12,753 nucleotides of DNA from Desulfobacteraceae bacterium (GTDB lineage: Bacteria > Desulfobacterota > DSM-4660 > Desulfatiglandales > Desulfatiglandaceae): the NCBI GenBank assembly GCA_013203065.1, contig JABMQV010000781.1, forward strand, positions 1-12,753, given 5' to 3'. Shown here piece by piece: positions 7,766-12,753 of this stretch (its first letter is position 1; the number at the start of each line of letters is the position of its first letter). Below the pieces are notes generated by a model, which saw only the letters and a list, made by a program, of their open reading frames with translations, was not told where the DNA came from and made no database searches. Both the position numbers and the translations under genes were made by a program.

Positions 7766-7846
7766 CGTAACTGCTCCTTGATTGTTTCTGTGTATTGTGC
7801 CTGCAGCGTCAAAGATCCACCGAATTTACTGGAAAGGCTGTAAAGA

Positions 7847-7852
7847 ATTATA
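7847..7852 (-). promoter_or_regulatory. Possible -10 box (TATAAT) upstream of the Cys/Met enzyme gene
   Basis: A perfect TATAAT occurs on the minus strand 82 nt before the ATG at 7765, but no good -35 hexamer stands 16-18 nt upstream (GTCAGA is the best). The 164-nt gap 7766-7929 shows nothing else: no ORF, hairpin with T-tract, or repeat. Confidence 0.28.
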
Positions 7853-7929
7853 GCCCACAGGACGTGGTTTCTGACGGCGAAATGAATACAGTGAGGTCAG
7901 CGAAGATTGGAGGGATTAATGGTGAGATA

Positions 7930-8529
7930 TTATTTGCCTTCCCCTTTTATGTCGATCACCGGTAGTTCTTCTACCCCTTTTTTGTCTATCTTTAGATATA
8001 CTTTTCCGTCCTCATAGCGGTCAACCTGATTAATCGGGACAGAGATATCCTTTTTCCCCCACAAATGCCCTTCCCGCAAGATAAGATGGGTAATACGTCC
8101 GGTCTTCTTCTCCACAAGAAACTCGTCGACCCGACCCGCACGCCCGTCTGTGGCGAAAACCCCGGTCCCTTTGTGAACGACAAGCCCTCCGGCAGGAACG
8201 GCCTCATGCTCAACGAACATCGAGGCCGGCGTTCCCATATTCCATCCCGCCTTTTCAGCCATATAAAGCATCGTGGAGGCAGGAATGTATTCCTCCTGTA
8301 TGAAATTTTTCATTCTCTCAAATCTCTTCTTGTTGATGGAAAGAAAAACCGTATCATGGGAGGCCTCTTTAACCAGGCTCTCGGGGACGAGCCTTTGCGT
8401 GTTGGCAACATCATTTTCCCTGACCACCAGATACTTCACCCTTCCGGAGTCTGGGTTGAGTATTATGTTTTCCAGCCGACCAATCCTGCCATCCAAACAT
8501 TCAACATGGGCTTTCAACCGTATATCCAT
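7930..8529 (-). CDS. Duplicated PRC-barrel domain protein
   Basis: A 199-residue, soluble protein with two PRC-barrel-like halves. The internal repeat is easy to see: residues 11-38 (DGRIGRLENIILNPDSGRVKYLVVRE within it) and 126-153 (DGRAGRVDEFLVEKKTGRITHLILRE) share the DGR-GR-x-x-x-x-TGR-x-x-x-L-x-L/V-RE pattern. Between them lies a helical, basic linker (about 66-95). PRC-barrels occur in RimM, the photosynthetic reaction-centre H subunit and many stress-related proteins of unknown role; no ligand or partner can be named here. I chose the ATG at 8529 rather than the one at 8550, because GAGGGG lies 7 nt before it while the earlier ATG has no real ribosome site. The product ends in a charged tail (DIKGEGK). 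A promoter with a perfect TTGACA lies just upstream, so it is probably transcribed alone. Confidence 0.85.
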   Translation of the reverse strand: MDIRLKAHVECLDGRIGRLENIILNPDSGRVKYLVVRENDVANTQRLVPESLVKEASHDTVFLSINKKRFERMKNFIQEEYIPASTMLYMAEKAGWNMGTPASMFVEHEAVPAGGLVVHKGTGVFATDGRAGRVDEFLVEKKTGRITHLILREGHLWGKKDISVPINQVDRYEDGKVYLKIDKKGVEELPVIDIKGEGK

Positions 8530-8570
8530 ACATTCCCCCTCATAATTCATTTTTAAAATTTCTCAAAAAA

Positions 8571-8599
8571 AGTATTACGGAACCGGGGTTTTGTGTCAA
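8571..8599 (-). promoter_or_regulatory. Sigma70-like promoter of the PRC-barrel gene
   Basis: On the minus strand a perfect TTGACA (8599-8594) is followed by 17 nt and AATACT (8576-8571, four of six matches). The predicted start is about 35 nt before the chosen ATG at 8529 and also upstream of the alternative ATG at 8550. It lies within the 115-nt gap after the DUF2284 gene. Confidence 0.5.
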
Positions 8600-8644
8600 G
8601 ACAATTGTAAAAACTGCTTGTTGCAATGCCCCTTCACAGGCCTG

Positions 8645-9187
8645 TCAATCGACCAGCATTAAACAGTACACATTTTGAGTTTGTGTCTTCTCGCTGAGAG
8701 TCTCAATAAAAAAGCCGTTGTTCCTCGCTGTCTGATAGACATCAATCCCGCATGCCTCCATGGAAGGTCTTGCCCTACCCCCAAAGTTGCAAGGATCCCC
8801 CTGAGGCCTTGCGCAATCCTTGCAGAGAAAGCACGGTCCGGCCAAGAAAACAAGTGCCTTATAGCATCCGTCCTTAAACATCTCTCCTTCCAGGTCGGTT
8901 AGCATCTCGAAATACTTCTTGAAGCGTTTCCCTCGATCTGGTGCTACGGGTGCCTCTATGTGAAACAAGATAGCACGATGGTAGGTGTCAAGGGTTGCTC
9001 TCGTCTGTTCTGGTGTGGGGGTATGTGGAGGACAGCAATAACCTCTGTCATAGCTGGGACACCCAAACCGGCATTTCAACCTGACCCACGGCTCGGTTAC
9101 AACGGTGGTCGGGTAAATTTGTTTCGCGTGGGTTGCCCCTCTTTCCACGGCCTGCATACAATATTTTTTCAAATCTAGGTCATTCAT
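8645..9187 (-). CDS. DUF2284 cysteine-rich putative metal-binding protein
   Basis: A 180-residue soluble protein recognised by its two cysteine clusters: C39, C43, C51 and C52 in a CRFGCP...GYCCPPHTPTP block, and C119, C122, C125, C133 and C146 in CFLCKDCARPQGDPCNFGGRARPSMEACGIDV-type sequence (117-150). This layout is that of DUF2284 (predicted metal-binding proteins common in anaerobic bacteria and archaea). The spacing of the second cluster resembles ferredoxin-type iron-sulfur ligation, so an Fe-S cofactor is plausible, but the family has no assigned reaction that I can state. No signal peptide or membrane segment is seen. The start ATG at 9187 has AGGAGGAT about 8 nt upstream. A terminator lies between it and the preceding MmgE/PrpD gene, so it should have its own promoter, though I could not identify a convincing one. 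Confidence 0.88.
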   Translation of the reverse strand: MNDLDLKKYCMQAVERGATHAKQIYPTTVVTEPWVRLKCRFGCPSYDRGYCCPPHTPTPEQTRATLDTYHRAILFHIEAPVAPDRGKRFKKYFEMLTDLEGEMFKDGCYKALVFLAGPCFLCKDCARPQGDPCNFGGRARPSMEACGIDVYQTARNNGFFIETLSEKTQTQNVYCLMLVD

Positions 9188-9262
9188 GCGTATCCTCCTG
9201 AACTATTTCCATGTTATTCGGGAAGTCAAATCCATCCAAGAATTACTCAAGATACCTAATAA

Positions 9263-9292
9263 ATCAAAAATCCCGACCAACTTCCGGATCGG
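9263..9292 (-). terminator. Probable rho-independent terminator of the MmgE/PrpD gene
   Basis: Transcribed leftward, the sequence gives a 6-bp stem CCGATC / GGTCGG (one G-U pair) with an 8-nt loop, followed directly by GATTTTTGATTT. It begins about 30 nt after the MmgE/PrpD stop. The stem is short, so strength is uncertain. Confidence 0.5.
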
Positions 9293-9322
9293 CGAGGACC
9301 TTGGAGGCTGGGTCTGGGCGCT

Positions 9323-10651
9323 TTACCTAAACAGATAGCTCAGGAATCCATCCAGTTCATCAATTTTTTCCAGATCGGTCAGCATCTGCCATGTGCGGTC
9401 CATATCTTCATGGCTCAAGACATTACGCGTGTATTTCCGGTAGAGTTGGCGGAATTCTTCCAAACCCAGAGGGAATTCCGGTGCCCCCTTGGCTTGGCGC
9501 CTTTCTCTCACAATCGATTTTCCGTCGGCAAGCAATACCTCAATCTTGGCATCCCCGCTCATGAACTCGGCCGGCCAATCCAAATGATTTTCCACGGAAA
9601 CCTTGGTCCACCCTTCCCGGAACCGGGGGTCATGGATTTTTTCTTCTGTAAAATGGTAACTATCGATGTCACCGTCCAGCATCAAGGCTGCCATGATATG
9701 GTGGAAGCTGAACCGCGCATCCTCGGTATCAACCGGGCTGGGGCGGTTGCAGGTATTATCAACGGGTCCCACATGTATCACGATTTTTTCAATTGTATCA
9801 TAGGAAATATTGGTTTCAGCCAAGAATTCCAGCATCATGTCTATGTGGCGATGGGTCAAAAAGCAACAGGGGTATTTCTTCACCCAAATACCGTGCATAT
9901 GCCACGGCCTTTGTCCCAAGCCTTGGGTGATCCTGTCCAGATCAAACGGCAATCCAGTGCAAACATCCTGAACCCATTTCTCCACGTCCGTGCCGCCCGT
10001 CATACCCTGCTTGGCAAACTGCGCAGCCATCAAGCCGTCACGACAGGCCGCGGCAGATTCAATGTAGTGGGCATCGGTACCAAAGTTGATGATATACCCG
10101 CTGGCCCGACCCAGGGAGATGCCCACCGCCGATTTGAGTTGGGAAGGGTTCAGATTCAAGGCCTTGCCAGCCGTAATGGCAGCGCCGATGACACCATAAA
10201 ACGGCAAGTCGGTGATCCCCTTGGAAGATAGGGTAAACATCCCCAAACGGGTCATGACCTCCATGCCCAGAGCAGAAGCCCCTATCAGTTCCCTGCCGGT
10301 TAGTTTACCGTTTTCAGCCAGGGGGAAAATCACCGGGAAAACGGTGATATCGCTGGCAGCCGAGGGGAATTGGTCGTCCTCCAGTTCAGCGGCGTGCGAG
10401 GTGATTCCATTGACGAAAACGGCATCCTCGAGGGATGTTCGTGCGCCAGCGCCGATAACGCCCGATTCTCCCTTGCATCCCTTCGATTCAGCATATTGGA
10501 TCGTCTTGCGGCCTGCCTGGGTGGTGGCTCCAGAGAGCATGGCCGCGACAATTTTTGAACAGAGGAGTTTGGTATAGGTGACCGTCTCGTCCGGGATATC
10601 TTCAAAACTTGTCTCATACACGAATTCAGCAACCTGATCTATTATAGCCAT
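9323..10651 (-). CDS. MmgE/PrpD family protein
   Basis: A 442-residue member of the family containing 2-methylcitrate dehydratase (PrpD), cis-aconitate decarboxylase and iminodisuccinate epimerase. Typical marks are an all-helical N-terminal domain with the conserved SHAAELEDD stretch (residues 85-93, H86 being the usual catalytic-region histidine), GMEVMTRLG (129-137), and the active-site-lining KKYPCCFLTHRHID (258-271) at the start of the second domain. I chose the ATG at 10651 because GTGGAGG lies about 7 nt before it; the frame opens 9 codons earlier at 10678 with no ribosome site. Other methylcitrate-cycle genes (prpB, prpC) are not in the window, so a propionate role is not supported, and the family is known for unassigned members in anaerobes. 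It is followed by a terminator, and therefore seems monocistronic. Confidence 0.93.
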   Translation of the reverse strand: MAIIDQVAEFVYETSFEDIPDETVTYTKLLCSKIVAAMLSGATTQAGRKTIQYAESKGCKGESGVIGAGARTSLEDAVFVNGITSHAAELEDDQFPSAASDITVFPVIFPLAENGKLTGRELIGASALGMEVMTRLGMFTLSSKGITDLPFYGVIGAAITAGKALNLNPSQLKSAVGISLGRASGYIINFGTDAHYIESAAACRDGLMAAQFAKQGMTGGTDVEKWVQDVCTGLPFDLDRITQGLGQRPWHMHGIWVKKYPCCFLTHRHIDMMLEFLAETNISYDTIEKIVIHVGPVDNTCNRPSPVDTEDARFSFHHIMAALMLDGDIDSYHFTEEKIHDPRFREGWTKVSVENHLDWPAEFMSGDAKIEVLLADGKSIVRERRQAKGAPEFPLGLEEFRQLYRKYTRNVLSHEDMDRTWQMLTDLEKIDELDGFLSYLFR

Positions 10652-10690
10652 AATCCAGCCTCCACGATGCGTTAGCAATTGAGTAACCGT

Positions 10691-10730
10691 TCATAGGTTC
10701 AAGGTTCAACGTTCAGGGTTAAGGGTTAAG
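10691..10730. repeat. Short direct repeats of the GTTCAGG type (left arm)
   Basis: Five imperfect, head-to-tail units of 7-8 bp (GGTTCAA, GGTTCAAC, GTTCAGG, GTTAAGG, GTTAAGG) stand just upstream of the MmgE/PrpD start. A 12-bp piece, GGTTCAAGGTTC at 10696-10707, is perfectly repeated in inverted orientation at 10883-10894. Confidence 0.7.
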
Positions 10731-10882
10731 GACAATGAAGGCATTGAAGGCCCGAAGTCCTCGTTAAAAATGCTCATTTTACCAAGTAACTGCCTATTTA
10801 CTCCAAATTTTGGATTAGGCCTGACGAAGCCGACGTTTTTCTAATAGATACGCATCACAAATGCAGTCTGGGGCGGAGAATA
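10731..10882. other. Non-coding core between two opposed repeat arrays
   Basis: This 152-nt stretch has no ORF that looks coding on either strand. It contains a small hairpin (TCCAAATTTTGGA, about 10801-10813) but no T-tract terminator and no convincing promoter for the MmgE/PrpD gene. The best -10-like box on the minus strand, TAAAAT, has only a poor -35 at 19-nt spacing. With its flanks it forms an unexplained 230-bp intergenic unit. Confidence 0.5.
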
Positions 10883-10919
10883 GAACCTTGAACCCCTGAA
10901 CCTCTGAACCCGTGAACGC
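10883..10919. repeat. Short direct repeats of the TGAACCC type (right arm)
   Basis: Four head-to-tail 7-bp units (TTGAACC, CCTGAACC-, TCTGAACC-, CGTGAACG-like) are the reverse complement of the type at 10691-10730. The final 16 nt, CTGAACCCGTGAACGC (10904-10919), recurs inverted with one change at 12691-12706 on the far side of the MFS gene. Confidence 0.7.
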
Positions 10920-10930
10920 CTGGCTTTATT

Positions 10931-12256
10931 CTAATGAGTCAAAGTACGGAATTTTCTAGGTGCTGCAAGCCACACAAAAAAACCTGACATCACCAAAACG
11001 ATTAACACAAGCACAAAGGCCCACTGGTAGCTATGGGTTTGATCAAAAATAAATCCCGGCACCCAAGCACCGAGGGCACAGCCAACCCCAATCCCGGCCT
11101 CTAAAACCCCGAAAATCAGCCCAAATATCCTGCCCTTGAAGAGATCCGCTGAAACTGCCATAAACATTGGCGCGCTCACCCCCCAGCCCATTCCGAAGAA
11201 GATGGCAAAACCATAAAGAAAGCCCTTGTTGCCCGTCGACTCTATCAAAAGAAGGGAAACCACTCCCAGGCAGGCACAAAAGATCCCCATGGTAAAGGTG
11301 ATTTCCCGGCCGATGCGGTCGGAGAGCCACCCCCAGAATATCCTGAAGGCCGATGAGATGATTCCTGTTATGGCAAAGACCAGGGCTGCCGTCATTTTGG
11401 GGACTCCCTGATCCACCAGGAATCTAACGTTATGTACAAGGACGACGTAGAGCCCTATGACAGCGAAAAAGCAAAAGGCCATAAGGCCCCAAAACCTCCC
11501 GGAGAGCAAGGCCTTCCGGATGGTCCATTCGGTTTTCACAATTGGTTGATGTAAGGGATCCGGCCCTTTGTTTTCAGAAGTCCTCCCTGCGTTGATTCCG
11601 TCAACCGGTTGACCGACTTCGGAGGGTTTGTGCCGGAGAAAGAGACCGTTGATGGGCACAAGAATGATCAACACCAGTGCGCCGGTGATGACAAAGGTCA
11701 CCCGCCAACCCCACGCTGAGATCAAATACTGAGAAAGGGGGACCAGAGCAAAGGTTCCCAGGCCCATTCCCGAGACGGCGATCCCACTGGCCAGACCCCT
11801 CTTCTTTTCAAACCAGTGGGCAAGGATTGCGGAATAGGATATGATCCCGATACTGGTGATCCCGGTTCCCATAACCACGCCATAGAGGAGGTAAAACTGG
11901 GCCAGGGAATCAATGGTTGCGCACGATACCAACCCTAGGCAAAGGATAAGAATTCCCGGTAAAATCACACGCCTGGGACCAAAGCGATCAATCAGCCCTC
12001 CCACCAGGGGCGCCAGGACGGTATAGGTGAGAAGGGCTATGGATTGAACACCAGCGGAATCCCCCCGGTTCCAGGGAAAATCTTCCAAAAGGGCCACATA
12101 GAAAATGGAGAAGCTCGTCCTTATCCCCAACCAAAAAGCCATAGAGACGAGGGCCACCCCGACGATGATCCACCCATAGTAGAAGCCCCCGGAGCGGCCA
12201 GCCCTCGGCCATCTGGGTTTTCCTATCGCGTGATCCCATCTGTATGGCCTGTTCAT
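10931..12256 (-). CDS. MFS transporter, oxalate/formate antiporter or monocarboxylate type
   Basis: A 441-residue inner-membrane protein with 12 predicted helices. The first membrane segment follows GGFYYGW at about 23-29. Motif A is GGLIDRFGPRR (86-96) in loop 2-3 and is echoed in the second half as GWLSDRIGRE (309-318). The AHWFEKKRGLASGIAVSGMGLG stretch (146-167) is typical of the OFA and monocarboxylate-porter branch, so a small organic anion is the likely cargo; direction and identity are not readable. A long polar loop (about 207-245) separates the two six-helix halves. The ATG at 12256 overlaps the stop of the preceding ORF (ATGA) and has no strong Shine-Dalgarno, which implies translational coupling to that ORF. 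The neighbour is a broken methyltransferase-like gene, so the partner enzyme of this transporter may have been lost. Confidence 0.92.
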   Translation of the reverse strand: MNRPYRWDHAIGKPRWPRAGRSGGFYYGWIIVGVALVSMAFWLGIRTSFSIFYVALLEDFPWNRGDSAGVQSIALLTYTVLAPLVGGLIDRFGPRRVILPGILILCLGLVSCATIDSLAQFYLLYGVVMGTGITSIGIISYSAILAHWFEKKRGLASGIAVSGMGLGTFALVPLSQYLISAWGWRVTFVITGALVLIILVPINGLFLRHKPSEVGQPVDGINAGRTSENKGPDPLHQPIVKTEWTIRKALLSGRFWGLMAFCFFAVIGLYVVLVHNVRFLVDQGVPKMTAALVFAITGIISSAFRIFWGWLSDRIGREITFTMGIFCACLGVVSLLLIESTGNKGFLYGFAIFFGMGWGVSAPMFMAVSADLFKGRIFGLIFGVLEAGIGVGCALGAWVPGFIFDQTHSYQWAFVLVLIVLVMSGFFVWLAAPRKFRTLTH

Positions 12257-12522
12257 GCCAGTTTGTACTTATTCCGAAGCCTCTTTGATAATTTCCTTAC
12301 CAGATCAAAGGCCTTTTCCACGGTCCTTTCCCCATCGGGATTGACAAGGCAGCAGGTGGCGGGTGAAAGCAGACTGCGGGAGAAGAGGAAATCCCTGTCG
12401 ATTCTCCTTTTCTTCAGCGCCGTCCAGACCCCCTCAAGCCGTCCCATGAGAGAACCCATGTCCTCCTTTTCAAAGGGCTCGAAATTGGTGGGCACCTCAC
12501 CTCTTGAGCAACAGTCGTCCAT
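12253..12522 (-). pseudogene. C-terminal remnant of a MetE/UroD-like methyltransferase
   Basis: An 89-codon frame whose last 80 residues read like the C-terminus of cobalamin-independent methionine synthase-like (MetE/UroD superfamily) proteins. The landmarks are GEVPTNFEPFEKED (about 8-21), an alpha-helical GRLEGVWTALKKRRID segment, LLSPATCCLVNPDGE (51-65), then TVEKAFDLVRKLSKRL. Full members are more than 300 residues, so almost all of the barrel is missing. Upstream, the frame stays open for only about 19 more codons (stop at 12580-12582) and does not resemble the family. The ATG at 12522 has no ribosome site. The sequence to the right is non-coding or repeat-like. It may still be translated as a short ORF feeding the MFS start (ATGA overlap). 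It could instead be a short, real protein, but truncation is the simpler reading. Confidence 0.55.
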
Positions 12523-12619
12523 AGGGGTCGTTGCAAGGGCAACGCGATGAGGCCTGATAACATTTCCCTCCCTGAATCGTCAACCGGTATCTCCGCGCAT
12601 GCCGTCTGCCAACCGCCAT
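12497..12619 (-). other. Possible 40-codon cysteine-containing ORF (uncertain)
   Basis: On the minus strand ATG at 12619 opens 40 codons that overlap the MetE-like remnant in another frame. The product is basic at its start (MAVGRRHARRYRLTI) and has CYQASSRCPCNDPYGRLLLKR-like cysteine-rich content at its end (three cysteines within 11 residues). No Shine-Dalgarno was seen, and I recognise no family. The frame is open upstream to about 12694 without another clear start. It may be chance. Confidence 0.15.
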
Positions 12620-12690
12620 AAGCAGGGGTTTGAGGCTATGCTGATGCAAGAGTCCTGCCAAGGAGTTAGCGGGATAAGCAAAAAGAGTAA

Positions 12691-12753
12691 GCGTTCACAG
12701 GTTCAGGCGTGCCCGCCTCGCCTGAGCGAGAGCGAGGGCGGGCAGGCCTGAAC
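12691..12753. repeat. Imperfect palindromic repeat at the window edge
   Basis: GCGTTCACAGGTTCAG (12691-12706) is the inverted partner of 10904-10919. It overlaps a large inverted repeat: left arm 12702-12721 (starting TTCAGGCGTGCCCGCC) and right arm 12732-12752 (GGGCGGGCAGGCCTGAA within it), about 18 pairs with one mismatch and one bulge around a 10-nt loop. The element is GC-rich, non-coding, and may continue past the window. No T-tract follows on the visible side. The stretch 12583-12690 shows no other feature. Confidence 0.7.

Noticed and set aside
8530..8550. Earlier ATG for the PRC-barrel gene
   Set aside because: No Shine-Dalgarno before it, whereas the ATG at 8529 has GAGGGG at proper spacing and begins right at the domain.
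8636..8645. Perfect 10-bp palindrome ACAGGCCTGT at the end of the DUF2284 gene
   Set aside because: Too short and without a loop or following T-tract to be a terminator; could be chance, and no other copy was noticed.
9410..10231. Plus-strand open frame of 273 codons opposite the MmgE/PrpD gene
   Set aside because: Long but antisense to a well-supported gene; composition is low in order and no family is seen.

Overview
The window looks like a chromosomal segment of an anaerobic, probably sulfate-reducing or syntrophic bacterium of the Desulfobacterota (former Deltaproteobacteria). This is inferred from the gene mix: a secreted desulfoferrodoxin-like protein, a DUF2284 cysteine-rich protein, MmgE/PrpD, a MaoC hydratase, and the remains of a MetE/UroD-like methyltransferase. 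The intergenic arrays of short 7-bp repeats fit that impression from memory. No rRNA, tRNA, CRISPR array or transposase gene was seen. Every gene I can support lies on the minus strand, so transcription runs from high to low coordinates. || Layout in transcription order: (1) 12753-10931: a hairpin repeat at the window edge, a MetE-like C-terminal remnant, and an MFS transporter whose start overlaps the remnant's stop (ATGA). Related inverted 16-bp repeats lie on both sides of this unit. (2) 10930-10652: an intergenic stretch with two opposed arrays of short repeats. (3) 10651-8645: an MmgE/PrpD family protein, a probable intrinsic terminator, and a DUF2284 putative metal-binding protein. (4) 8599-7930: a PRC-barrel protein with its own sigma70-like promoter. 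(5) 7765-5271: two PLP enzymes, a Cys/Met-metabolism enzyme and a class I aminotransferase; the second has a near-consensus promoter. (6) 5208-4372: a two-hot-dog MaoC hydratase. (7) 4218-2611: an RhlB-type DEAD-box RNA helicase with long basic tails. (8) 2558-1: a promoter, a leader of about 190 nt full of 7-bp repeats, a VOC/glyoxalase protein, the secreted desulfoferrodoxin-like (SORL) protein, a 62-residue two-helix membrane protein, and ATP-type phosphoenolpyruvate carboxykinase (pckA), cut by the window edge. || Working together: most genes are ordinary central or amino-acid metabolism. The least explained part is the tightly coupled pair at 1254-1841. An exported SORL domain keeps four of the five usual iron ligands, and directly after it comes a mini membrane protein with a His-X13-His helix. 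I infer a small periplasmic redox or reactive-oxygen module that may take electrons through the membrane partner. The family resemblance is read by eye, and the function is unproven.
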